Positions 47,022 through 55,361 of a stretch of 64,000 nt of DNA are shown here, in pieces. A program made the translations under genes and the position numbers. The notes under the pieces are model-generated. The model ran no database searches. It was not told the origin of the DNA and worked only from the letters and a program-made list of their open reading frames with translations. The stretch spans positions 1-64,000 of the forward strand of contig JALZVT010000007.1 of assembly GCA_023300545.1 (NCBI GenBank), in the 5' to 3' direction. Every line of letters starts with the position of its first letter. The stretch's first letter is position 1. This DNA comes from Pseudomonadales bacterium. GTDB lineage: Bacteria > Pseudomonadota > Gammaproteobacteria > Pseudomonadales > Azotimanducaceae.

Positions 47022-47870
47022 GTGAGCGAGGTACCGGCAGACTCTTCGCAGCAACCGTCAGCGCGCCGAACCGGCACGTTGCGCGAGCGTCTGAAAGCGC
47101 GCTTGACGGGCTCCGTCGAAAAGGACAAAGCGCCGTCTGCGGCGGTAACATCCACCAGCGAGCGGCCTGCCAACGATGTGCCGCGGCACATCGCTATCAT
47201 TATGGATGGCAATCACCGTTGGGCAAAAAACAAACATCTGCCAGGAGCAGCAGGTCACCGCGCGGGCGCGAAGAACGTCAAACGCGTGACCAAATGTTGC
47301 GCTGATCATGGCGTTCGCTATCTGACGTTGTTTGCCTTCAGTACGGAAAATTGGTCGCGCCCATCACGCGAGGTAAACCTGCTGCTTGAGTTGATGCAGG
47401 GTGTGCTTGAAGACGATGTTGCTGAACTGCACGAGAACAATGTGCGACTGGTTATTATTGGTGACCGCTCTGCGTTCTCCAGTGACTTGCAGTCGCTGAT
47501 GGAAAACGCGGAAAAACTGACCGCAGACAACGATGGTATGACGTTGTCGATCGCGATCAACTATGGCGGCCGTTGGGATATTACCCAGGCAGCTCGCAGA
47601 CTGGGTGAAGAGGTCGCCGCGGGTACGCTTTCTCCCGAGGAAATTGATGAGAGTGCGGTTGAAGATCGGTTGTCGTTGGCTGGATTGCCTGGGCCTGATC
47701 TGTGCGTGCGCACTGGCGGAGATCGCCGTATCAGCAATTTCCTGTTGTGGGACTTTGCCTATACCGAGCTCTACTTTACCGAGTCTTACTGGCCAGATTT
47801 TGATGATGAGCAACTTGCCCACGCCATTGAAGACTATGCAACTCGGCAGCGGCGTTTTGGCCGGCGCTAG
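47022..47870 (+). CDS. uppS: Undecaprenyl diphosphate synthase
   Basis: It makes the C55 lipid carrier for cell-wall synthesis. The catalytic Asp62 lies in IIMDGNHRWAK, and FAFSTENWSRP and the C-terminal DLCVRTGGDRRISNFLLWD are present. The first 52 residues are a polar, Arg- and Ser-rich extension not found in the 253-residue E. coli enzyme. A later start inside the extension is possible, but none has a better ribosome-binding site. cdsA follows after 33 bp. Confidence 0.94.
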   Translation: MSEVPADSSQQPSARRTGTLRERLKARLTGSVEKDKAPSAAVTSTSERPANDVPRHIAIIMDGNHRWAKNKHLPGAAGHRAGAKNVKRVTKCCADHGVRYLTLFAFSTENWSRPSREVNLLLELMQGVLEDDVAELHENNVRLVIIGDRSAFSSDLQSLMENAEKLTADNDGMTLSIAINYGGRWDITQAARRLGEEVAAGTLSPEEIDESAVEDRLSLAGLPGPDLCVRTGGDRRISNFLLWDFAYTELYFTESYWPDFDDEQLAHAIEDYATRQRRFGRR

Positions 47871-47903
47871 CTACGCTTTTCCTGCTGGCACTTTGGCGTA
47901 GCC

Positions 47904-48743
47904 ATGCTCATTCGAATTCTCACGGCACTGGTTCTTGCGCCCTTGGCGCTTGGTGCGATTTACGGTCTGGACGTGCGCGGCTTTGCCCTTGTGATTGCGG
48001 CGATTGTTGGCTGGGCCGGTTGGGAGTGGGCAGGGTTGGTATTTGCGCCCAATGCTCAGTCCACCAGTCCCTCCCTAGGTAATAACCCGGCGACCAGGCT
48101 CCTTACCGGCGTGGTGTTTGCGAGTGTTTGCGTGGCGTTATGTGCCTGGCTCTGGACGCGTCCCGACCTGCAGCGCGATTGGGCGATGGTTGCGTCGTTG
48201 TGCTGGCTTTGGGCCATTGTTGAAGTCCTGATCTACCCCAGACAAATTTCTGTCCGACGAAATTTTCGATGGGTGGTGTTTGGTCTGGTTGCCTTGCCGG
48301 CGGCATGGACAGCCATGGTGTTGTTAAAAGCAATTGACCCGCATCTGCTGGTGATGACTTGCGTGCTGGTTTGGGGGGCAGATGCTGGGGCCTATTTTGT
48401 GGGGCGCGCTATGGGTAAGCGCAAGCTGGCCCCCAAAGTGTCGCCGGGCAAAACCTGGGAAGGGGCCATTGGCGGTGGTTTGATCGGTACTGTAGTCGCG
48501 TTTTCGTTCGGCTATTTCCTGGTCGCTGATGTGGCGCAGGCGCCGCTTGGGTATTTTCTGGCGGTACTGGTGTTGGTCGCGGTGTCGGTTTTTGGCGATC
48601 TGTTTGAAAGTATTTTGAAACGTACAGCGGGCGCAAAAGATTCGGGCACTCTGTTGCCCGGGCATGGCGGCATACTTGATCGCATTGACGCGCTCATTGC
48701 GGTGCTGCCGCTAATGGTCGTCGTGACCGGTTGGTTAGTCTGA
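47904..48743 (+). CDS. cdsA: Phosphatidate cytidylyltransferase
   Basis: This integral membrane enzyme makes CDP-diacylglycerol from phosphatidate and CTP. The 279 residues contain about eight hydrophobic segments. The family signature, SILKRTAGAKDSGTLLPGHG followed by GILDRIDAL, is complete. In relatives dxr comes next; here rseP follows after 90 bp with no trace of dxr. Confidence 0.95.
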   Translation: MLIRILTALVLAPLALGAIYGLDVRGFALVIAAIVGWAGWEWAGLVFAPNAQSTSPSLGNNPATRLLTGVVFASVCVALCAWLWTRPDLQRDWAMVASLCWLWAIVEVLIYPRQISVRRNFRWVVFGLVALPAAWTAMVLLKAIDPHLLVMTCVLVWGADAGAYFVGRAMGKRKLAPKVSPGKTWEGAIGGGLIGTVVAFSFGYFLVADVAQAPLGYFLAVLVLVAVSVFGDLFESILKRTAGAKDSGTLLPGHGGILDRIDALIAVLPLMVVVTGWLV

Positions 48744-48833
48744 ACAAAATAGCGGTCAAATTTTGTGCCCTTTCGGTATGATTTGCCGTCAGGGATTCAG
48801 GGTTGGTTCAGCTCCCACAAGTCAGGGTAAACC

Positions 48834-50180
48834 ATGGGTTTGATTCAAAATGTGCTGGCGTTGATTTTGACGCTTGGCATTCTCGTTACCATTCACGAAT
48901 TTGGGCATTATTTGGTTGCCCGATGGTCTGGTGTGCGCATTTTACGTTTCTGCGTGGGCTTCGGTAAGCCGTTTGCCTCTTGGACAGATAAGCGCGGTAC
49001 CGAATGGGCTGTGGCCGCGATTCCATTGGGCGGTTATCTGCGCATGTGGGACGAGCGCGACCCGCTGGGTACGCACAGCGATGGCGGAACCGCTATTGGC
49101 CGTTCACATAATATGTTGTCTCCGCTATGGCGTATTGCGATTGCCTTTGGTGGCCCCTTTGCAAACTTTATTCTCACCGGCGTTCTGTTTTGGGCGCTGT
49201 TGGTTGCCGGCACTACAGCAGCACTGCCATTTCTAGAGGCCCCACCGGCGGACTCACCTGCGGCCAAAGCCGGTTTACGCGGCGGCGAGCAGATTGTCGC
49301 AGTGGATGGCACCACGGTGGTTGGCTGGCAAGACATCGGTATGGCGCTGCTCGACAGGCTGGGCGAGAGCGGCAAAATCGAACTCTCAGCGCGCCTACCA
49401 GGTGCCGAAGATACATCAACCTTTGATCTGCTGATCACTGATTGGCAGCGTGGCGTTGATGTCCCTGAAATATCGAAATCACTTGGGCTTAGCCCCGGAT
49501 ACCCCGCGGTTGTGGGTGGTATTGTCGAGGGGTCGCCGGCGGAGCAAGCGGGTTTGCAGCCTGATGATCTTGTTGTCGCCGCTGGCGGTCAGGCAGTTGC
49601 CAGCTGGAAAGAATGGGTGGCCATTGTTGAGGTTCATCCGGGCACTCGGCTGAGTCTGGAAGTCGAACGGCGCGGCAAACGTCTGCAGTTGTCGGTGGTG
49701 CCCGAAGCCGTCACCAATGCCGCTGGCACCCAGATTGGCAGAGTGGGGGTCCAAAATGCGGTGCGTACCGTCAGTTTCGGTGCGCTCGAGTCGATTCCGC
49801 TGGCGATCAACAAAACGGGCGACAGTATTGTTTCGTTGCTGGGCACCCTGAAAAAGATGTTTACCGGTGCGGTTTCGACTAAAAACCTCAGCGGCCCGAT
49901 AACTATTGCTCAAGTAGCGGGCGTTACGTTGGAACGAGGGCTCACTTATTATGTCCAACTCCTCGCTCTGCTGAGTTTAAGCCTCGGGGTTATTAACCTG
50001 ATGCCGATTCCGATGCTCGACGGCGGACAGATTGTTTTTTATACGGCTGAGTTACTGCGTGGTAAGCCTTTGTCAGAACGTGCGCAAGTGATTGGCTTTC
50101 AAATTGGTATTGTTTTGGTAGGTGGGCTGATGGTGCTTGCGTTGTCCAACGACATTTCACGACTACTGGGATCTTTATGA
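48834..50180 (+). CDS. rseP: Regulator of sigma-E protease RseP (site-2 zinc protease)
   Basis: This intramembrane metalloprotease makes the second cut in RseA to release sigma-E. The 448 residues match E. coli RseP (450). The zinc motif HEFGH is at 21-25 in the first membrane helix, two PDZ domains lie in the periplasmic part (about 120-310), and the third zinc ligand is in NLMPIPMLDGG near the C terminus. Its ATG is preceded by a TATGAT box at 48777-48782. bamA overlaps its stop (ATGA). Confidence 0.96.
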   Translation: MGLIQNVLALILTLGILVTIHEFGHYLVARWSGVRILRFCVGFGKPFASWTDKRGTEWAVAAIPLGGYLRMWDERDPLGTHSDGGTAIGRSHNMLSPLWRIAIAFGGPFANFILTGVLFWALLVAGTTAALPFLEAPPADSPAAKAGLRGGEQIVAVDGTTVVGWQDIGMALLDRLGESGKIELSARLPGAEDTSTFDLLITDWQRGVDVPEISKSLGLSPGYPAVVGGIVEGSPAEQAGLQPDDLVVAAGGQAVASWKEWVAIVEVHPGTRLSLEVERRGKRLQLSVVPEAVTNAAGTQIGRVGVQNAVRTVSFGALESIPLAINKTGDSIVSLLGTLKKMFTGAVSTKNLSGPITIAQVAGVTLERGLTYYVQLLALLSLSLGVINLMPIPMLDGGQIVFYTAELLRGKPLSERAQVIGFQIGIVLVGGLMVLALSNDISRLLGSL

Positions 50181-52546
50181 CGCGTTTTGGACTGTGTTTT
50201 GTGCTGCTGGCCACACTGGTAATGCTCGCCATGCCGGCCAGAGCTGACAGTTTTCCGGTGGCAGATATTCGCTTGCAAGGTTTGCAGCGCGTGTCAGCGG
50301 GTACGGTGTTTAACCTGTTACCCATAAATATTGGCGATACGATCGATGAACTGGGCGTACGTTCGCTCATGCGAACCTTGTTTGACTCAGGGTACTTTCA
50401 CGATATAGCAGTGGCACGCGACACCAATGCGCTGGTGCTTACCTTTGTTGAGCGGCCAGCTATCGATAGCCTCGAAATCGACGGCAACAAAGCGATCCCA
50501 ACCGAAGCGTTGGTAGAAGGACTTGGCGACCAAGGGCTTAGGGAAGGCGAAATTTTTAAACAGTCAACGCTTGAACGCGTGACACTGGAGCTTGAACGCC
50601 AGTACGTCGCTCAGGGCCGTTACGGGTCGACGATCGAAACGGAAGTGGAAGAGCTGCCACGGAATCGGGTGGCGATTAAAATCAACGTCGAGGAAGGCAA
50701 AAACTCGGGTATTCGGCACATCAACATTGTGGGTGCCGAGGCGTTCTCTCAGCGTGATTTGCTGGATCAACTCGAACTCAAGCACCCCACACTGTTGTCG
50801 TTTTTTGGTGGGAAAGACAAATACTCGCGAGAAAAACTGTCCGGCGATATGGAAACCCTTGAATCCTGGTATCGCGACAGGGGCTATGTTGAATTTGGTA
50901 TCAACTCGACACTGGTGAGTATCACACCCGACCGACGCGAGGTCTATCTGACCCTGAATGTTGAAGAAGGTGAGATCTATGAGGTTGCTGATGTCGCTTT
51001 GGTCGGCGAGTTGAATGAGCTAACGCCAGAGCAGTTGGAGCCACTGCTGTTGATCAGAGAGGGCCAAACCTTTAATCAAGCCCGAGTGACAGCGAGTGAG
51101 GAGCGGCTGACCGGCGCGCTAGGCAATTCTGGTTACACCTTTGCGAGTGCCTCAGGCATTCCAAGCGTGCGCGATGACGGCAAAGTAGATGTGCAATTCT
51201 TTGTTGATGCGGGTAAACGCGCTTACGTGCGCCGGGTGACCTTTGCGGGTAACTCGGTGACTCAAGATCATGTGCTGCGGCGTGAAATGCGCCAGATGGA
51301 GGGGGGCTGGGCCTCCACCTCTCAGATCGAACTGTCGAAGGTGCGACTTGAGCGACTGGGTTATTTCAAGGATGTGGGGGTTGAAACGCCAGAAGTGGCA
51401 GGCACAGACGATCAGATCGATGTGAATTTTGGGGTGGAAGAACAACCGTCCGGCAGCATCTCGGCAACACTGGGGTTCGCAGAAGGGTCGGGCTTGATTC
51501 TGGGTGCGAACTACCAGCAGAGCAACGTGTTTGGTACGGGCAACAGCTTTGGCGCCAACATCAGCTGGAGCGACTTCCAGCGTTCGGCATCCGTCAACTA
51601 TTTCAACCCCTATTACACGCAGGACGGTATTAGCCGGGGTTACAATTTGTTCTACCGTGAAACTAGGTTTGATGAGCAAAACATCGCTCGCTTTACCACC
51701 GACTCCTTTGGTGGCGGCGTGAACTTTGGCTTCCCGATTGGTGAAACCCAGCGCATTCAATTTGGCCTGAACGTCGAGCAAACCAATATCAAAGTTGGCC
51801 AGTTTCCCGCTCTTGAAATCGTCGAGTTTGTCGAGCGAGAGGGCAATAAGTTCCTGAATTATAAGTTCTCTGGTAGCTGGGTTCGCTCGACGTTAAACCG
51901 TGGACTGTTCGCCACCCGAGGCAGCAAGCAGACGCTTTCAGTTGAGGTCGCGGTGCCCGGTTCAGAGTTGCAGTTCTATAAAACGTCCTTGAATGCCGAG
52001 AAGTACATTCCGTTGATTGGCGACAGCTGGGTGCTGCGAGCACGCACTGAAGTGGGCTTTGGTGATGCCTACGGCAGCAACGATGTATTACCGTTTTACG
52101 AACACTTCTTTGCCGGTGGCTTTGGCTCTATTCGGGGCTACGAGCGAAACACGCTGGGGCCAGACAGTACACCAACACTGATTGATGATGGCAATGGCAC
52201 CCTGACCGATCCGTTCCCGACGAGCCGAAACCAGAACTCCTTTGGCGGCAACCTGTTGCTTGAGGCCAGCCTCGAGCTGATCTTCCCGTTGCCAATCATC
52301 GAAGATCAGCGGCAGGTGCGTGCGGTGGTCTTTTTCGACGGTGGCAACGTGTTTAACACCAACTGTCCAAATATCAGCATTAATTGCAGTGGCTTTACGA
52401 CCGACGAAATTCGTTATGCCGGTGGCGTTGGTGTGACCTGGCTGACCGGGTTGGGGCCAATGACCTTTGCTTACTCCAAGACCTTGAACGATCAGGTTGG
52501 GGACGAGCGGGAAGGGTTCCAGTTTGAATTGGGCGCTAGTTTCTAG
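50177..52546 (+). CDS. bamA: Outer-membrane protein assembly factor BamA
   Basis: It is the core of the beta-barrel assembly machine. The 789 residues (E. coli 810) start with a signal peptide (about 1-23, ending ARAD). Five POTRA domains follow to about residue 420, and a 16-strand barrel with the FGSIRGYERNTLGP motif, the conserved VRGF/IRGY-type lock on loop 6, completes the protein. The C terminus ends in Phe, the usual outer-membrane signal. It is coupled to rseP. Confidence 0.96.
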   Translation: MTRFGLCFVLLATLVMLAMPARADSFPVADIRLQGLQRVSAGTVFNLLPINIGDTIDELGVRSLMRTLFDSGYFHDIAVARDTNALVLTFVERPAIDSLEIDGNKAIPTEALVEGLGDQGLREGEIFKQSTLERVTLELERQYVAQGRYGSTIETEVEELPRNRVAIKINVEEGKNSGIRHINIVGAEAFSQRDLLDQLELKHPTLLSFFGGKDKYSREKLSGDMETLESWYRDRGYVEFGINSTLVSITPDRREVYLTLNVEEGEIYEVADVALVGELNELTPEQLEPLLLIREGQTFNQARVTASEERLTGALGNSGYTFASASGIPSVRDDGKVDVQFFVDAGKRAYVRRVTFAGNSVTQDHVLRREMRQMEGGWASTSQIELSKVRLERLGYFKDVGVETPEVAGTDDQIDVNFGVEEQPSGSISATLGFAEGSGLILGANYQQSNVFGTGNSFGANISWSDFQRSASVNYFNPYYTQDGISRGYNLFYRETRFDEQNIARFTTDSFGGGVNFGFPIGETQRIQFGLNVEQTNIKVGQFPALEIVEFVEREGNKFLNYKFSGSWVRSTLNRGLFATRGSKQTLSVEVAVPGSELQFYKTSLNAEKYIPLIGDSWVLRARTEVGFGDAYGSNDVLPFYEHFFAGGFGSIRGYERNTLGPDSTPTLIDDGNGTLTDPFPTSRNQNSFGGNLLLEASLELIFPLPIIEDQRQVRAVVFFDGGNVFNTNCPNISINCSGFTTDEIRYAGGVGVTWLTGLGPMTFAYSKTLNDQVGDEREGFQFELGASF

Positions 52547-52565
52547 GTTGGTTTTTAACTCACGG

Positions 52566-52594
52566 GGAACCTGCTAGTATTTGCGCCTTCCGAA
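52566..52594 (+). promoter_or_regulatory. Candidate sigma-E promoter for skp
   Basis: GGAACCT (52566-52572), a 16-bp spacer and TCCGAA (52589-52594) resemble the sigma-E consensus (GGAACTT and a TCnnA-type -10). They lie in the 256-bp gap before skp, a known sigma-E target elsewhere. One base in the -35 differs. Confidence 0.4.
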
Positions 52595-52802
52595 ATTGTC
52601 GGATAAAGCGGGAAACGTAAGAATCCCTGTAACAAGCCGATTTTCAGTGCAAAGTAGCGCCTGTCGGTGGGTGATTTGGGGCACTAACAAGCACCTGAGC
52701 AGTCCAAACATTACAGACACTGAGCCTTTTGATCGAAGTCAGTCAACAGGAGCGGTGGATATCAATAAATTACCATGCCTTCAGTCAGGAGAGATCCCTA
52801 TA

Positions 52803-53321
52803 ATGAGCCTATTGTCCAAGACCCTGCGTGTTAGCACGCTGCTCGTAGCCCTTGTTTTTGCGAGCGCAAACGCCCACGCAGAGCTCAATATTGCGGTGCT
52901 TAACACCCAACGTGCTGTGCTTGAAAGCGACGAAGCAAAAGCCATGATCGAAAAGATCCGGGCGGATGTAGAGCGCGATGAGCAGGCGGTTAAAAAACTC
53001 GGCGAAGAGATCCAAGCGATCAATGCGCGACTGCAGAAAGATGCCGATACGCTGTCTAATTCTGAGAAGCGCAAGATGCAGAAGCAGATCGAAGACAAGC
53101 AGATCGATTATCAGTTTCAGGTTAACAAGTTGCAAAAAGAAGTGAATGATCGGCAGCAGGAAATATTTGCTCAGCTGGCGCCCAAGGTAGATGCGGTTCT
53201 GAAAGACATGATCGAGAAGAATGGCTACGACATGATTGTGCAACGGTCAGAACTGCTTTATGCCAAGCAGAAGCACAACATCACACGTCAGGTCACTGAG
53301 AACTTGAATAAGAAGCGCTAA
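52803..53321 (+). CDS. skp: Periplasmic chaperone Skp (OmpH)
   Basis: It holds unfolded outer-membrane proteins in the periplasm on the way to BamA. ATG 52803 has AGGAGAG 8 bp upstream, giving 172 residues with a signal peptide (about 1-25, ending ANAHAE). The mature protein is a short beta body plus long charged helices forming the coiled-coil tentacles (about 55-140), rich in Lys, Glu and Gln. An in-frame extension upstream to 52581 is open but has no homology. Confidence 0.93.
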   Translation: MSLLSKTLRVSTLLVALVFASANAHAELNIAVLNTQRAVLESDEAKAMIEKIRADVERDEQAVKKLGEEIQAINARLQKDADTLSNSEKRKMQKQIEDKQIDYQFQVNKLQKEVNDRQQEIFAQLAPKVDAVLKDMIEKNGYDMIVQRSELLYAKQKHNITRQVTENLNKKR

Positions 53322-53347
53322 TAGCGCTCTCTTTCCCCAGTTAGACC

Positions 53348-54418
53348 GTGGCCGGATCGCGCAAGCTCACCATCGGCGAACTTGCGCGCCTAGTCGATGG
53401 GTCGGTGCAGCCTGCAACAGGCCGTACGCTTGAACAGGCAGCCGCTCAGGTCGTGAGTGGCATAGCCGCATTAGCAGATGCCTCTGCTGATCAAATCTCC
53501 CATCTGTCATCGCGCGCCTACCAAGCCGCATTGCCTGCGACCAGAGCAGGGGCGGTGTTGTTGCGGGCGGACGATCAGCCTGAATGCCCAGTGACTGCGA
53601 TTGTGGTCGATAACCCCTATTGGGCCTATGCCCGCATCACCCAGTGCTTCGAAGTGATGCCCAGTATTTCGCCAGGGGTCCATTCGGCTGCCCATGTGGC
53701 AGCATCGGTCGAGATTGCCGAAGGCGTTTTTGTCGCGGCCGGCGCCGTCGTGGGCGAAGGCTGTTCACTGGGGGCCGGTGTGGTTATACATGCGGGCGCG
53801 ATCGTTGGTGCCGGCTGCCAGCTTGGTAGTGGCGTGACGCTGCACTGCGGCGCTGTGCTTGCTGATGGCGTCCAGATTGGGGCTCAAAGCACCATTCATC
53901 CCAATGCGGTGGTTGGTGCGGAAGGTTTTGGCTATGCGCCTGATGACAGGGGGCACCTTGAGCGCATTGCCCAGCTCGGCAGTGTGATTGTGGGCAAAAA
54001 CGTCAGTGTGGGTGCCGGCAGTAGCATCGATCGCGGTGCGCTTGGCGATACCCGCATTGGCGATGGCGTAAAAATCGATAATCAGGTGCAGATCGGTCAC
54101 AATTGCGTTATTGGCAACCACAGTGTGATTTGTGGCTGTTGCGGTATCGTCGGCAGCACAACTATTGGCGCGCATTGTGTACTCGGTGGTGGTGTTGGGG
54201 TCGGCGGCGATGGCCCTATAACGTTGTGCGATGGTGTGACCGTGAGTGGTATGACGCATGTGTCGCGTTCGATAGAGCAACCCGGCCTATATTCTGGGGG
54301 AGTGCTGCATGCTGAGAGTCGCCGATGGAAGCGTAATGCGCTGCGCTTCGCTGACTTAGATGGTCTGGCGAAGCGCGTAAAGAAACTTGAAAAGAGGCTG
54401 GCGCCAGATACCAAATAG
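53348..54418 (+). CDS. lpxD: UDP-3-O-(3-hydroxyacyl)glucosamine N-acyltransferase
   Basis: It adds the N-linked 3-hydroxyacyl chain in lipid A synthesis. The 356 residues have the N-terminal uridine-binding domain (1-115), a left-handed beta-helix of hexapeptides, the catalytic His251 in QIGHNCVIG, and the C-terminal helix ending LAKRVKKLEKRLAP. The middle is complete, unlike the lpxA-position gene nearby. A GTG start is used. It lies 26 bp after skp. Confidence 0.95.
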   Translation: MAGSRKLTIGELARLVDGSVQPATGRTLEQAAAQVVSGIAALADASADQISHLSSRAYQAALPATRAGAVLLRADDQPECPVTAIVVDNPYWAYARITQCFEVMPSISPGVHSAAHVAASVEIAEGVFVAAGAVVGEGCSLGAGVVIHAGAIVGAGCQLGSGVTLHCGAVLADGVQIGAQSTIHPNAVVGAEGFGYAPDDRGHLERIAQLGSVIVGKNVSVGAGSSIDRGALGDTRIGDGVKIDNQVQIGHNCVIGNHSVICGCCGIVGSTTIGAHCVLGGGVGVGGDGPITLCDGVTVSGMTHVSRSIEQPGLYSGGVLHAESRRWKRNALRFADLDGLAKRVKKLEKRLAPDTK

Positions 54419-54491
54419 CGCTGACTGACGGCATGTACGCGACATAATTCGCGTTCGACTACTATTTTTAAGAGCCTGCTTTTAAGGGTCT

Positions 54492-54499
54492 GGGAAGGG
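54492..54499 (+). promoter_or_regulatory. Ribosome-binding site that suggests a non-AUG start for fabZ
   Basis: GGAAGGGG is the only strong Shine-Dalgarno sequence near fabZ. It lies 8 bp before an ATC codon (54508) in the fabZ frame but 26 bp before the first ATG (54526), too far for normal use. Confidence 0.45.
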
Positions 54500-54525
54500 G
54501 ATAAGACATCAACATCGAAGAGATC

Positions 54526-54951
54526 ATGGACTACCTGCCACATCGGTATCCGTTGCTGTTGGTCGATCGTGTGACAGAACTTGAGGTCGATAATTTTGTT
54601 GCCGGCTACAAAAACGTCACCATTAACGAAGATTTTTTTACGGGCCATTTCCCGGGTCGTCCGATTATGCCGGGTGTGCTCATCATTGAAGCGATGGCGC
54701 AGTTGTCTGGTTTGCTGGCGTTCAAATCGAAGAACAAGAAACACTCAGACGGCGTCATTTGTTATTTGGCCGGCACCGACAAGGCGCGTTTCAAGCGACC
54801 GGTCGTGCCGGGCGATCAATTGTTGATGCGCAGCGAGTTTCGAGCTGATCGGCGCGGCGTCATGAAATTCCATTGTCAGGCACATGTTGGCGAAGAACTT
54901 GCCTGTTCAGCGGACATAACCTGCATGGTCATGATGCAGGATGACGTCTGA
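54526..54951 (+). CDS. fabZ: 3-hydroxyacyl-[acyl-carrier-protein] dehydratase FabZ
   Basis: It dehydrates 3-hydroxyacyl-ACP in fatty acid synthesis. From the first ATG it has 141 residues starting [16 protein letters not shown]. The catalytic His is in [11 protein letters not shown] and the Glu in LIIEAMAQ. Codons 54508-54525 encode INIEEI, which matches the start of other FabZ proteins, so the natural start may lie upstream at a non-AUG codon; the codon at the usual ATG position is TAA (54502). lpxA normally follows, and a short relative does so 2 bp later. Confidence 0.93.
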   Translation: MDYLPHRYPLLLVDRVTELEVDNFVAGYKNVTINEDFFTGHFPGRPIMPGVLIIEAMAQLSGLLAFKSKNKKHSDGVICYLAGTDKARFKRPVVPGDQLLMRSEFRADRRGVMKFHCQAHVGEELACSADITCMVMMQDDV

Positions 54952-54953
54952 CT

Positions 54954-55361
54954 GTGAGTCGCGGCCATGGGGTGTTGGATCCTCGAGCGATTGTCGATCC
55001 CACGGCTAGTCTAGGAGACAACGTCACGGTTGGAGCCTGGAGTGTGATTGGCGAGGGGGTACAGATTGGCGCTAACAGCGTTATTGGCCCCCACGTGGTT
55101 GTGCAAGCCGGAACCCAGATAGCTGAAAACTGTCGCATCGGCCCATTCAGCGTATTGGGCGCACACCCATTGGCGCCTGCATTTCTGAACGAACTTTCGC
55201 TGGATGGCCCGTTAGCTGACGAGGCGCGATTTGTCGAGCCGCTGTCACTTGGTGCTGGTGTGCTGGTGCACGCGCAATCACGAGTGACAGCAAGTGTACC
55301 GGCTGGCGAGGTCGTGGCGGGTTCGCCCGCCGTTCGCGTCGCTGCGAGCCAGGTGAGTTAA
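54954..55361 (+). CDS. Short LpxA-like hexapeptide protein lacking the catalytic core
   Basis: It occupies the lpxA position between fabZ and lpxB but has only 135 residues (LpxA is about 260). Residues 8-67 are LpxA-like hexapeptide repeats (AIVDPTASLGDNVTVGAWSVIG onward, RIGPFSVLGAHP). A non-helical linker follows (about 70-93), and then a single closing coil with VPAGEVVAGSPAVRV. The LpxA catalytic His125, the other active-site His and Lys residues, and the C-terminal helical domain have no counterpart. The frame is intact, with a GTG start and a stop overlapping lpxB (TAATG). Only 407 bp lie between fabZ and lpxB, so a frameshift cannot hide the rest. It is either non-catalytic or a different hexapeptide protein. 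Confidence 0.7.
   Translation: MSRGHGVLDPRAIVDPTASLGDNVTVGAWSVIGEGVQIGANSVIGPHVVVQAGTQIAENCRIGPFSVLGAHPLAPAFLNELSLDGPLADEARFVEPLSLGAGVLVHAQSRVTASVPAGEVVAGSPAVRVAASQVS

Noticed and set aside
52581-52802. In-frame extension upstream of skp
   Set aside because: The extension matches no Skp feature, and ATG 52803 has a strong ribosome-binding site followed by a normal signal peptide.
54954-55361. Frameshifted full-length lpxA
   Set aside because: The whole fabZ-lpxB interval is about 410 bp while LpxA needs about 780, so a shift of frame cannot restore it.
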